Shown: positions 36,292 to 47,199 of the stretch, piece by piece | How positions within the stretch are numbered: the first letter of the stretch is position 1 | Layout: every line of letters starts with the position of its first letter | Assembly (NCBI GenBank): GCA_003013855.2 | Contig: PVNU02004155.1 | Location: 1,116,001-1,180,000 of the forward strand | Reading direction: 5' to 3' | Origin: Liriodendron chinense | Taxonomy: Eukaryota; Streptophyta; Magnoliopsida; Magnoliales; Magnoliaceae | DNA length: 64,000 nt | Notes under the pieces: model-generated | Seen by the model: the letters and a program-made list of their open reading frames with translations, nothing else | Databases searched by the model: none | Told to the model about the DNA's origin: nothing | Made by a program: the position numbers and the translations under genes

Positions 36292-37146
36292 CTAGACCTC
36301 CGAGGGAAAAGCACAATGAATAAATAAATGATCCACCTTTTCTGCATTTTTAAGACACATCAAGTAGACATTTGGAAGGGTCATCTTCCTCTTGCACAAA
36401 TTGTCAACCGTTAGCACTTTGTTCTTCCCTACCAGCCAAGCGAAAGCTGCCGCCTTCGTTGGGGCACCATAATGCCAAAGAAAAGCCGTTGGAGAGATCC
36501 CCCTAACTTCATTTTCTGCACTAAGCAACTGATGGCATGATATGACCGAAAAAGAACCCGACTTTGCCTTTAACCACCTTATGGAGTCCACCTCGGATAG
36601 CATTGGAACAATGGGATGTGGCAGCCCAAGCAATTGCATCAGCTCTTCAAACTCCTCTTCTCGCAAGTTTCTTCTAAAAGTTGGTGTCCACACCACCTCT
36701 TCACCTGTAAAAGAGTAACACTTACTCACCTTCATCCCATCTTCCCTAGCTAGCCCTGCTAACAATGGAAACCTCTCCCCCAAATTGAAGTCTCCTACCC
36801 ACCTGTCCTCCCAAAATCTAACTCTCTTACCATCCCCCAGATGAAAACCTATGCCCTCCCAAACTCTCTCTTTTTGAGACGCGACCGATTTCCATAAATG
36901 GGAAGATTGATATAGAGACGAAACCTTAGTCCACCACCTCCCTTCCTCTACCTCATATTTTCTTGCCACAACCTCCCGCCATCTAGCCTCTCCCTCCAAC
37001 CTAAATCTCAAAACCCATTTCCCTAAAAACGCTGAATTCATTTCTTCTAGTTTGGAAATACCTGCACCTCCTTGGTCCGTTGGCTTACAAACTTCTTCCT
37101 GTTTCAATAGGTGAAATTTATGTTTCTCACCCGCCCCTTCCCACAT
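36292..37146 (-). pseudogene. LINE C-terminal region with RT zinc-binding (zf-RVT) domain
   Basis: An uninterrupted minus-strand frame of 284 codons: GGAGISKLEEMNSAFLGKW near the start, then FWEDRWVG, then the zf-RVT region (FLWHYGAPTKAAAFAWLVGK, LTVDNLCKRKM, DHLFIHCAFP). In this family the domain follows the polymerase in plant L1/RTE-like elements. The usual second Cys of the C..C..H..C set reads 'VYLMCLKNAEKVDHLFIHC', so one Cys is altered. The frame continues after a break at 36258-36046 (ILWALWWERNELCFKNKR), the last conserved block. Confidence 0.85.
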
Positions 37147-37194
37147 AAAAACCCTTCTACGTCTCTCTAAAGCATTAATAATCGATTTTAAGCA

Positions 37195-38035
37195 CTAAGA
37201 CTTCCACTTTGACATTTTTCTTACACATCTTTCTATTACTCTATCCCACATGTGTTTCGTTGGTTTCCCTATACATAGCGGAAGGCCCAGGTACGTTGTC
37301 GGAAAAGAAGCTATTGTGCAACCAAGAATCGATGCAAAATCCTGAACTTTATCTTTTGTAATGCCAACCCCTAAAATCTCACTTTTGGAAATATTCTAAC
37401 CTTCAACCCGAAACCACCTCGAAACTGACTATGATTGATCAGAGATTTTCCACGTAGAAATCTTCCGCCTTACACAACAAAAGAGTATTGTCCGCATACT
37501 GAATATGGGAAATTAGAAACTCCGAGTTATCCACCCCAAAACCTTCAAGCAATCCAATCTGAACCCCTCTAGACTCTATCTAACATCCTACTAAATGCCT
37601 CCATAATTGTGACAAACAAAAAAGGGGAAAGGGGGTCGCCTTGACGAAGCCCACGGGAAGTTGCAAAGAAACCCTTTGGCGATCCATTCACCAGAATGGA
37701 AAATTTTGCCAAACTTATGCACTGTTTAATTCAAGATTGCCACTTCGACCCACAACCCAGCTTGCCCATCATATCATCTAGAAAGGCCCAATCCACATGA
37801 TCATAAGCCTTTTCAACATCCAGCTTGTAAACAATTCATTCCTCACCTTTTCTAAAGCACGAATCAACGCATTCATTGGCTAAAAGAGAGCAATCCACAA
37901 TCTGTCTTCCATCCACAAAAGCCCCTTGAGACTCTGAAATAACGTTTCCCAGAACGTTCTTGAACCTTGTAGCCAACACCTTTGCTAATATCTTGTATGG
38001 GCCCCCCAACAAGCTAATAGGACAAAATTCTTTCA
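37195..38035 (-). pseudogene. LINE reverse transcriptase domain (broken)
   Basis: Minus-strand pieces: KEFCPISLLGGPYKILAKVL (RT motif start), SQGAFVDGRQIVD, VYKLDVEKAYDHVDW (motif A, catalytic Asp), RGLRQGDPLSPFLFV (motif B), then near 37490 QYADNTLL, the position of the catalytic YADD box with the second Asp replaced by Asn. Stops and at least two frameshifts separate these motifs. The fragment is inactive. Confidence 0.85.
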
Positions 38036-38104
38036 TTTGCACACACCAACATATGTGCCAGCCCAACAAAACAATCTGTCTTCCATCCACAAAGCCCACA
38101 TGCG

Positions 38105-38754
38105 TGTACATGGCTTCTATTGCACACACCAACATATGTGCCAGCCTGGCACATCGGCATGAGATATTCCATTCATCAGATGTCTACCACTGCTTACATG
38201 CTTTTGCCCAAGAATGAAGTCATTCCAATTGTCAGGTGGGCTGCAATTTACAAAACAAATTTACAGCTGAAAAATACTCTTCTAATTTTTATTTTTATTT
38301 TTATAACCGTCCAATTGTTTCTGGCATTGTGGCCCACCTTATGAATGGACCAGATTTATTTTTGGGAGGGTACATATATATGGTTAAACCATCTAATGGA
38401 TGGCTTGGATATTGCACCTGTCAGCCACGCTAGCACATGTGGTGGCATGTGTAGTAGCAGCCTGTGGCCCTGTGCAGAGTGTGGGCTTAGGAAAGCTCCG
38501 TTTTTCATATTCTTGGTGAATCATTGATAGATTAACTTATTAATTGCTGTAAACTATGGCTGCATGGTTTCTCTTCTGAAATAGCTCATTTTGCAATTTT
38601 TTTTTGTTGTTGTGTTCATTTCTACTTGATAGTTTGATGGGACATGAGGTCATTATCCATTTCTCATCTGCATATGTGGTTATCAGGGGGTCTTGTTTTC
38701 CCCCTTCCCATCTGATCCGAAGCACATGAGCTGATTTGGTTAATGGGCCTGCAG
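38105..38754 (+). other. Intron 1, 3' part
   Basis: Contains a MITE-like GTGGGCTGCAATTTAC..TTGTGGCCCACCTTATGAATGG stretch (38236-38350). It ends TTAATGGGCCTGCAG, the acceptor for exon 2. Confidence 0.6.
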
Positions 38755-38854
38755 ATATGGTTCAGACTCAAACATAGTTCGCTATGCGAAAATAGCACTG
38801 CAGTTGCATGAAAAGACAGTTCGGGATGTGGCCCTACGGTGCAGATGGATGACT
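38755..38854 (+). CDS. DUF3755 / SANT-MYB-like protein, coding exon 2
   Basis: Flanked by CTGCAG|AT and ACT|GTAAGT, 100 nt. It completes a Lys codon split with exon 1 and then reads YGSDSNIVRYAKIALQLHEK and TVRDVALRCRWMT, the second and third helices of the SANT/MYB-like domain. The KTVRDVALRCRWM block is, to my knowledge, diagnostic of the DUF3755 family. It ends in phase 0. The expected continuation (a Lys-rich KKEN..KRRK segment and a C-terminal helical domain) was searched for by eye to 64000 and not found, so exon 3 probably lies beyond the window. Confidence 0.88.
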
Positions 38855-39265
38855 GTAAGTTCCTTAGCTATCTGTTTCATGTCCATTGAAGCTTGCATCA
38901 TATTCTTATTCACAATGCCATTTTTTGAGCTGCTGACATGCTGAGACTCTGACATGCATGCAATTTATGGAGGATTGATATTGTCGCACTAGCTAATAAT
39001 TAGTTAAGTACGTCCCAATGCGTTGGGTTTTTTCCAGTTTTAGGTCATGCTTGAGGAACTACTTGAACGCACAATTGAAATGCAAGGATTTCAAATCAGA
39101 TTGCAATTGGAAACAATGGAAATCAAACACCATGTCTGGATCATTCAAGAAAATTTTAATTATTTATGCATTGTGCCTATTTTGCAAAATACGCATATTA
39201 CTTTGTCATATGCCTATGTTGAACGTGGGCCACTGGTTATTTTCTTCTAACTGCTCATTTCTTCC
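38855..39265 (+). other. Start of intron 2
   Basis: Begins GTAAGTTCC. Sequence to the tandem repeat is AT-rich with no exon recognised. If exon 3 is outside the window, intron 2 is longer than 25 kb. Confidence 0.6.
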
Positions 39266-42104
39266 CTACCTATGTATATAGAGCCATGCAGTTGATAAAA
39301 TTTCCCCAAAGGCCATAGTTTTGGTTAAATTTTATACTAGAACAACTAGATGTTACTTTTCTTTAGTTTTTTTCCTGTCTTCTTCCTTCTTTCCTTCTAC
39401 CCTACATTTACAACACCACTACCATCTATCAACCATTACCGGGCATCACCGTCCAACTATCAACTAGAATGATGATGATGGAAATGCCAATCATGTCGAC
39501 ATCAATGATGGCTATGATGGTGATGACGACGACGGTGATGGTGGCTATATTAATGATAGTGACAACCACCACAGGGATATGATGACGATGACGACAATAC
39601 TGATATGTGGATATCTAGGGTAATACATTGGGCCATTGTGGACCACATTTTTGTGTTGAATGTTGAGCACCACTCAATTCCTCTTTCCATTTCTAGATAT
39701 GCGGCTCAAGCCGCTTAACTGATGGCTAGATGATTTTTCAGCCAGTGTATATTCAGAATGGGCCCCAACTAATGATCTATATCTCATACATGTGTTCCGT
39801 GTTGGCACATGCAATGCAATGAAATTGGAGATGGATCACATGTCGTTGACTCAAAGAACAGGCTGGTCCATTTATTAGGTGGGTGATGCATCCAGGCCAC
39901 ACATAACATTTTGGGGGGGGTTTCAAATGGACCACTCGTGTAACATTCCACAGTGAAAGGAATCTCATTGGACTTTGGGTTCCACAAGTTCAATCAATTG
40001 AGGTTCAAAGGCTTATAAAATGCGATTGAATATACCAACCATACGCACACTACTGCTAAGTGGTTGTGTATATCAGTAAATGTAGTTGGGATTTGAGTCC
40101 TAGTGTACTAAATGTCTTTATATATCAACCAGATGCTATATTGAAGCTTGTATACATGTTGTACAACACAGATTCTCCCCTACCTATGTATATAGAGCCA
40201 TGCAGTTGATAAAATTTCCCCAAAGGCCATAGTTTTGGTTAAATTTTAAACCAGAACAACTAGATGTTACTTTTCTTTAGTTTTTTTTCCCATCTTCTTC
40301 CTTCTTTCCTTCTACCCTACCTTTACAACACCACTACCATCTATCAACCATTACCAGGCATCACCGTCCAACTATCGACTAGAATGATGATGATGGAAAT
40401 GCCAATCATGTCGACATCAATGATGGCTATAATGGTGATGACGACAATGGTGATAGTGGCTATGTTAATGATAGTGACAACCGCCACAGGGATATGATGA
40501 TGATGACGACAATACCGATATGTGGATATCTAGGGTAATAAATTGGGCCATTGTGGAGCACATTTTTGTGTTGAATGTAGAGCACCACTCAATTCCTCTT
40601 TCCATTTCGACATATGCAGCTCAAGCCGCTTAACTGATGGCTAGATGACTTTTCAGCCAGTGCATATTCAGAATGGGCCCCAACTAATAATCTATATCTC
40701 ATACATGTGTTTCATGTTGGCACATGCAATGCAATGAAATTGGACATGGATCACATGTCGTTGGCGCAAAGAACAGGCTGGTCCATTTATTAGGTGGGTT
40801 ATGCATCCAGGCCACACATAACATTTGGGGGGGTTCAAATGGACCACACGTGTAACATTCCACTGTAAAAGGAATCTCATTGGTCTTTCTCATTGGACTT
40901 TGGGTCCACAAGTTCAATCGATTGAGGTTCAAAGGCTTATAAAATGCGATTGAATATACCAACCATACGCACACTACTGCTGTGTGGTTGTGTATATAAG
41001 TAAATGTAGTTGGGATTTGAGTCTCTAGTTAACTAAATGTCTTTATATATCAACCAGATGCTATATTGAAGCTTGTATACACATTGTACAACATAGATTC
41101 TCCCCTACGTATGTATATAGAGCCATGCAGTTGATAAAATTTCCCCTAAGGCCATAGTTTTGGTTAAATTTTAAACCAGAACAACTAGATGTTACTTTTC
41201 TTTAGTTTTTTTTCCCATCTTCTTCCTTCTTTCCTTCTACCCTACCTTTACAACACCACTGCCATCTATCAACCATTACCGGGCATCACCGTCCAACTAT
41301 CAACTAGAATGATGATGATGGAAATGCCAATCATGTCGACATCAATGATGGCTATAATGGTGACGACGACGACGACGACGGTGATAATGGCTATATTAAT
41401 GATAGTGACAACCACCATAGGGATATGATGACGATGACGACAATACCGATATGTGGATATCTAGGGTAATAAATTGGGCCATTGTGGACCACATTTTTGT
41501 GTTGAATGTAGAGCACCACTCAATTCCTCTTTCCATTTCTACATATGCGGCTCAAGCCGCTTAACTGATGGCTAGATGACTTTTCAGCCAGTGCATATTC
41601 AGAATGGGCCCCAACTAATGATCTATATCTCATACATGTGTTTCATGTTGGCACATGCAATGCAATGAAATTGGAGATGGATCACATGTCGTTGGCGCAA
41701 AGAACAGGCTGGTCCATTTATTAGGTGGGTGACGCATCCAGGCCACACATAACATTTGGGGGGGTTCAAATGGGCCACACGTGTAACATTCCACTGTAAA
41801 AGGAATCTCATTGGTCTTTCTCATTGGACTTTGGGTCCAGAAGTTCAATCGACTGAGGTTGAAAGGCTTATAAAATGTGATTGAATATACCAACCATACG
41901 CACACTACTGCTGTGTGGTTGTGTATATAAGTAAATGTAGTTGGGATTTGAGTCTCTAGTTGACTAAATGTCTTTATATATCAACCAGATGCTATATTGA
42001 AGCTTGTATACACATTGTACAACACAGATTCTTCCCTACCTATGTATATAGAGCCATGCAGTTGATAAAATTTCCCCAAAGGCCATAGTTTTGGTTAAAT
42101 TTTA
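39266..42104. repeat. Tandem repeat, unit about 925 bp, three full units plus start of a fourth
   Basis: Units start at CTACCTATGTATATAGAGCC: 39266, 40180, 41105 and 42036 (periods 914, 925, 931). Each contains a GATGATGATGG / GTGATGACGACG stretch, a CTCAAGCCGCTTAACTG stretch and ACATAACATTTGGGGGGG. Units 2 and 3 share insertions (GGTCTTTCTCATTGGAC) that unit 1 lacks, so they are the most recent pair. Repetitive ATG/GAT peptides are not genes. The fourth unit is broken by an insertion at 42105 and resumes at 45350. Confidence 0.95.
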
Positions 42105-42321
42105 GGGATTTTTACAAAATAGTACCTCATTAATTCGGTATTTACATCCCGGTACCATTTTAAATTTACTTTTCATCAAGCTACCTTATTAATCAAAGTT
42201 TTTGTCAACGACATACCTTACGTTAGTTTTCTGTGGCTTCCATTAGTTTAAAGCATATTCTTTCCTAAATGACAAAAATGCCCACTATTGGTAGGGATTG
42301 CGGATCTAGGAAACCAGAAGG

Positions 42322-42872
42322 ATACCTAGATTTAAGGGAGTGGATCGCATCCTGCCCCGCATGGACTGAATCGGTACAGGGGCTATGTGGGGTCCACCGT
42401 GATGTATGGGTTTTATCCACGCCGTTCATACATTTTTACTGATAATTTTAAGGTATGATCCTAAAAAATGAGGCAGATACAAGGCTCAAGGGGACCACAC
42501 AGTGTGGATTAAACTCCCACATTTAAAAGCTTCCTAGAGGTGAGAAGTTTTGGATCAAGTTGATCTTTATTTATTTTCCCATCATCCAGGTCTATGTAAT
42601 CTTATGAACAGGTTGCATGACAAATAAACATCACAGTAGGCCCTAGGAAGGTTTCGACAGTGGGCATTATTAACTGTTGATTCCTGTGATATGGTCCACC
42701 TGACCCTTGGATCTACCTATTTTTTGGGTTCAAATGTTAAGAAGATATTTAAAAATGGATTAACGTCTTAGATAAAACCTATACATCACGGTGGGCCCAG
42801 AGATACCCCGTCTGGACCGATTTCCGTTCATGCGGGGTAGGATGCAATCCGCTACCCATATTTAAATACCAT
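42322..42872. mobile_element. Fold-back MITE with GTGGATCGCATCCTGCCCC outer arms
   Basis: GGATCGCATCCTGCCCCGCA and, reversed from the right, GGATTGCATCCTACCCCGCA are the outer arms. They continue inward through GAATCGGTACAG to GTGGGGTCCACCGTGATGTA and the family core. Arms run over 130 bp each. Confidence 0.82.
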
Positions 42873-42939
42873 TAATGCAGTGTTATTATAAAGAAAAATT
42901 TCTAAAACAGAAAAAAAAAAATCCTGTGGGCATTGCATA

Positions 42940-43420
42940 GGGACATGGATACTAGTCAGTGCCCTGTGGGGCCCACCAGGATGTATGTGTTTTATCCATG
43001 ATGTCCATCCAACTTTCCAGATAATTTTAGGGCATGAGCCAAAAAACGTTGCATATCCAAATCTCAAGTGTACCACATCATAGGAAACAGAGGTGATTGA
43101 ATACCTACTATTAAAAACTTCCTAGGGCCCACCATAATGACAACCATATTGTTTATTTTCCATCCAACCTATTGATTAGTTACACAGACTTGGATGAAGG
43201 GAAAACACAAATACCAGCTTCATCCAAAACTTCATGCCCCCCCCATAAGTTTTTAATGCTAGCGTTCAATCCCCACTATTTCTTATGATGTGGTCCATTT
43301 GAGATTTGGATCTACCTAATTTTAGGGCTCATAAAATAAGATGATCTTTAAAAATGGATGGGCGGCAGTGGATAAAACACATTCATCATGGTGGGGCCCA
43401 CTGCACTATATGCAAACCGC
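42940..43420. mobile_element. Fold-back MITE, GTGGGGCCCACC family
   Basis: Left CTGTGGGGCCCACCAGGATG..TATCCATGATGTCCATCC, right GGATGGGCGGCAGTGGATAA..ATTCATCATGGTGGGGCCCAC. Inner inverted pair present. Confidence 0.75.
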
Positions 43421-43489
43421 TTTGAGGTTAAAGGCTCCGCTGTGGCGAGTTAAAGGCTTTTCAGATTAGATGTGTGCCTGTCTCACCCA

Positions 43490-43975
43490 ACTAGGTGCGC
43501 CCCGGACTGTGGGAACCCACCTTGACGTATGTGTTGTACATTTATGCCGTCCATCCGTTTCTCTGGCTCATTTTAATGCACAAACCCAAAAATAAAGAAG
43601 ATCTAAACCTCATACACAACTGGAAACGGTGTTGATTAAATGTCCACCATTAAAAACTTCCTAGGGCCCACTGTAATGCCCACCATAATGTTTATTTTCC
43701 ATTCAACCCGTTGATAAGGACACATACCTGGATGAAGGAAAAAACAAATACCGACTTGATCCAAAACATTTGTAGCCCATTGGAAGTTTCTAATGGTGGG
43801 CATTCAATCACCAATGTTTCCTATGGTGTGGTCCATTTGAGATTTGGATCTGCCTCGATTACCGGATCATGCCCTAACATTATCTGGAGAAATGGATGGA
43901 CGACATGGATTAAATATATGCATCATGGTGAGGCCCATAGAGCACCGACCATAGCGACTCACTGAAGGCAGGGCT
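43490..43975. mobile_element. Fold-back MITE, GTGGGCCC family
   Basis: Left GACTGTGGGAACCCACCTTG..ATGCCGTCCATCCG, right ATGGATGGACGACATGGATT..ATGCATCATGGTGAGGCCCAT, with GAGCACCGACC at the right edge as in the MITE at 31268. Confidence 0.72.
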
Positions 43976-44035
43976 AGTAGCCTATTCGCGTCCGTTTCCT
44001 CTTTCCCACTAGACGCCCATTTGTTTTTGCTTCTA

Positions 44036-44232
44036 GTAGGTGCTCTATGGGCCCCACCATGATGTATGGTGGGTATTGCAGACGGCCCTAGGACTTTTTT
44101 AAATGGTGGGCGTTTTAATCACCCCTGTTTCATATGGGATCATGCCCTAAAATGATTCAGAAAATTGGATGGATGGCAAGGATAAAACACATACATCATG
44201 ATGAGGCCACAAAGCACCCATCAATAGCCACG
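44036..44232. mobile_element. Short, internally deleted fold-back MITE
   Basis: GGTGCTCTATGGGCCCCACC at the left mirrors GATGAGGCCACAAAGCACCC at the right. The middle is reduced to about 150 bp, so this is a deletion derivative of the longer copies next to it. Confidence 0.7.
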
Positions 44233-44338
44233 TACCCATGCAATTGCGTCAAAGAAAACTCTTGAATTTTTGTGATGGAATTTTTATTTTTTATAATAAC
44301 ACATGGTATTTACATCTACGCATCCTTCTAATTCTTAC

Positions 44339-45139
44339 CAGTGATTGTAGTATCGATATATCGGCCGATATTATCGATATCGGTCAGCGGCGATAAATAT
44401 CGACCTAGTAATAACAAAAAAAATTGCCCGACTCTTGCGTATCGCACGATATATTGTGCGATATTGATAATATCGCACGATATATCGGCAAAATATCGCT
44501 ATTTTTTACACAGTGAGCTCCAAATATCGTTGATACCTAGACGATATCGTCCAGGTATCGGTCAGACGCACAAGGGTTCCGACTCTGCGTAGGAGTCATA
44601 GTTTGTTGAATCCAGTTAGCCCTTTTCTAGATTTTATCGAGTCTTCATATAGATCTAGGCCATATAGGATAGCTTGCATTGCGTTGAACTAGGATAGTCA
44701 AAACTGCATTTAGAGGATACTCAGTCAGTTGCATCATCCATAGGTATATTTCTCAACTCTCTTGCTTGTTTTACTTTATCAATGAATTGTTGTGTTTTCA
44801 TTAATGTCTTCTTACATTTATATATCTTATGGAATCAATTTAAACAATAGTTACATCAGTTCAGTCAGACAACACATAGCTTAGGATCCTCTTACAAAGG
44901 AACTCCATTATGTGGACTTTCGTTTTTACATATGATGGTTTAAATGTGTGTATTAAGGTCCATTTTAACAATCCTTAAAGTTTCATTGAAAATTTCAATC
45001 AATTTCTCAATGTTTCCCCATGTTTCCCAAAAAGTGTGATACATTACGCGATACAACCGATATATCCCTAGCGATACATGATATGTATCTGTATCCCAAG
45101 GGTGCGAAACGTAACGCAATACCGATACTGTGAACATTG
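44339..45139. mobile_element. hAT-type element, TATCG-iterated, 801 bp
   Basis: Terminal inverted repeats CAGTGATTGTAGTATCGATA and (reversed) CAATGTTCACAGTATCGGTA. A perfect 8-bp target duplication ATTCTTAC lies at 44331-44338 and 45140-45147. 44353-44560 and 45045-45130 are built from TATCG/CGATA pentamers on both strands. The block 44940-45030 (AAATGTGTGTATTAAGGTCC..) is shared with the copy at 52311. Non-coding. Confidence 0.88.
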
Positions 45140-45349
45140 ATTCTTACTAATATGAGTGGGTACTTTTGTCATTTTAAAGAAATTTATACGTTAAACTGAC
45201 GAAAGCTAGAGAAAACTAATGGGAGGTATCCCTTTGAAAATAAATTGATTAATGTGGTAGTTTAATGAAAAGATAATTTGAAAAGATAATTTAAAAAGGT
45301 ACCTGGATGTAATTACTGTATTAATGAGGTAATATTTTGTAAAAATCCC

Positions 45350-45742
45350 TAAATTTTAAACTAGAACAACTAGATGTTACTTTTCTTTAGTTTTTTCCCA
45401 TCTTCTTCCTTCTTTCCTTCTACCCTACCTTTACAACACCACTACCATCTATCAACTGTTATCGGGCATCACTGTCCAACTGTCAACTAGAATGGTGATG
45501 ATGGAAATGACAATCATGTTGACATCAATGATGGCTATAATGGTGATGATGACGATGGTGATGGTGGCTATATTATTGATAGTGACAACCACCACAGGGA
45601 TATGATGACGATGTCGATAATACCGATATGTGGATATCTAGGGTAATAAATTGGGCCATTGTGGACCACATTTTTGTGTTGGATGTAGAGCACCACTCGA
45701 TTCCTCTTTCCATTTCTAGATATGCGGCTCAAGCCGCTTAAC
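45350..45742. repeat. Continuation of the fourth 925-bp unit
   Basis: From the right copy of the 9-bp duplication the sequence continues exactly where unit 4 stopped (AAACTAGAACAACTAGATGT) and stays homologous to CTCAAGCCGCTTAACT at about 45742, where similarity ends. Confidence 0.9.
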
Positions 45743-46289
45743 TTGTAACGTGTAAGGGTTGCCACTATTACCTTTGTGTAACGACCTTTACGACATACCA
45801 TGAGTTGGCTCCGCTATACTGTTTTCTGCAATCTATTTTGACCATTAGATGTGTTAACTCATAGTAGGCCCAAAGCCCAAAAATCAGCCACATCCATGAT
45901 TTAGGTGGGGCACAACAAAGGAAATTGTTGGGCGAGAGACGTGCATCGTTGATTTTCTACAAGGCCCACTGTTGTGATTATGTGATATCTACATGAACCA
46001 TTAGATGCCACACAAATTTAGACATGTGGCCAAAATATCAGACCCATTTGTGATTCAGGTGGGCCACACCAAGGGAAACAGTTTTGGAGGGTGGGTGTTG
46101 CCTTGTACACTGTTTTTATTGTGTGATCCACCTGGATGGCTGGTTTTTCATCCCTATGGCTAAAATTGGGTCACTCACATGATGGTCAGTGTGGGTGTTT
46201 GAAATACATGATGGCGAGGCCCTCTCGAGCTAGACGACCTCATTACCTAAATGTCTTTTTATATAACCAGCACAGATTACATGCTGACA
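45743..46289. other. MITE debris, no gene recognised
   Basis: Repeated blocks such as GATTTAGGTGGGGCACAACAAAGG (45900) and ATTCAGGTGGGCCACACCAAGGG (46053) belong to a second MITE family without the CATGATGTAT core. Boundaries not resolved. Confidence 0.4.
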
Positions 46290-46740
46290 CTACTGGAACA
46301 GCTTTGTGGGCCCACCATGATGTATGTGTTTCATCCACGCCATCCATCCATTTTGCCAGCTCATTTTAGGGCATAAGTGCAAAAATGGGGCAAATCTAAA
46401 TATCAAGTGAACCACACCACAAGAAACAGTGGTGATTGAACGCCCACCATTAAAAACTTCCTAGGTCCACTATAATGTTTATTTGCCATCCAACTTGTTG
46501 ATTATAGGTCAGATAGACCTAGATTAAAGGAAAACACAAATATAAGCTTGATCCGAAACTTTAATGGTCCCCCCAAGAAGTTTCTAATTGTGGGAGTTCA
46601 ATCACCATTGTTTCCTATGGTGTAGTCCACCTAAGATGTGGATTTGCCTCATTTTTTGGGATCATGCCCTAAAATGAGCTGACAAATGGTGGGCGATGTT
46701 GATAAAACACATATCACAGTGGGCTCGTAGAGCTCTTCCA
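46290..46740. mobile_element. Fold-back MITE, GTGGGCCCACCATGATG family
   Basis: TGGAACAGCTTTGTGGGCCC at the left and, reversed from the right, TGGAAGAGCTCTACGAGCCC. The family core and inner inverted pair are well preserved. Confidence 0.78.
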
Positions 46741-46799
46741 CCACCGATAGCATCAACATGCACTCAACATTCGTAGATGGCATGACCTAAAAAGGCATT

Positions 46800-47054
46800 T
46801 ATGTAACCAGGTGGTCTAGCTCAGGTGGGCCCCACCATCGTATATTTCAAACATCCACTCCGACCATTAGGCGAGCGATCCAATTTTAGGCATAAGCAGA
46901 AAAACCACCTATTCAGGTGGACCGCACGATTAGAAATAGTGTACGGGGTGACGCTCAACGTCCAAAATGTTTCCCTTGGTGTGGCCCACCTAAATCACGA
47001 ATAGTGCTGCGTTTTGGGCCGTGTGCCTAAATTTGAGTGTGTCATGTAGGAAAT
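46800..47054. other. Second-family MITE remnant
   Basis: GTGGGCCCCACCATCGTATA at 46824, then GGTGGACCGCACGATTAGAA and TGTTTCCCTTGGTGTGGCCC. Same wording as 45880-46150. No gene recognised. Confidence 0.45.
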
Positions 47055-47068
47055 GATACTATGAGGTC

Positions 47069-47199
47069 CCCCACAGACGCAAGTTCGATTCCCCTCGTGA
47101 TTTACTTGATGCACGTGGTTTGCGGGTGATTGCGTGCATCTGCAGGGATTAGTCTCCCCTTAAAAAGGGGTGGGGACACCCTGTCGTCATTAAAAAAAA
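47069..47199 (+). mobile_element. 5'-truncated SINE with box B
   Basis: Contains AAGTTCGATTCCCC (box B of a tRNA-derived promoter) but no box A, then a body ending GTCGTCATTAAAAAAAA. A perfect 16-bp target duplication ATGATACTATGAGGTC lies at 47053-47068 and 47200-47215. It differs from the SINE family at 101 and 15763. Confidence 0.85.

Larger units (their letters stand above)
35929..38089 (-). mobile_element. 5'-truncated LINE (reverse transcriptase plus zinc-binding C-terminus), 2.16 kb
   Basis: A 15-bp target duplication with one mismatch (CAAAGCCCACGTGCG 35914-35928; CAAAGCCCACATGCG 38090-38104) brackets a minus-strand LINE whose short A9 tail is the T run at 35929-35937. Domain order on the minus strand: RT fingers/palm (about 38035-37455), thumb, then the RT-associated zinc-binding domain and C-terminus. 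Several frameshifts. The 5' junction carries copied filler DNA (38037-38089). It lies in intron 1, antisense to the gene. Confidence 0.85.
42105..45349. mobile_element. Mutator-like (MULE-type) element, 3245 bp, non-autonomous
   Basis: A perfect 9-bp target duplication TAAATTTTA (42096-42104, 45350-45358) flanks terminal inverted repeats of about 195 bp (GGGATTTTTACAAAATAGTA and, reversed, GGGATTTTTACAAAATATTA), ending inward at TGACAAAAATGCCCACT. The interior is entirely other elements: three long fold-back MITEs, one short one, and a hAT element. No transposase sequence. Confidence 0.92.

Noticed and set aside
39045..39250. MLEELLERTIEMQGFQ-like frame considered as exon 3 of the DUF3755 gene
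   Set aside because: Does not fit the family's expected Lys-rich continuation after RCRWMT, and no acceptor in the required phase was convincing.
40264..41428. Open frames beginning MLLFFSFFSHLLPSFLLPYL in the 925-bp tandem repeat, which look like secreted or membrane proteins
   Set aside because: They arise from a CT-rich stretch followed by GATGATG/GACGACG codon-like repeats. The first unit has frame breaks, and no splice or promoter signals were seen.
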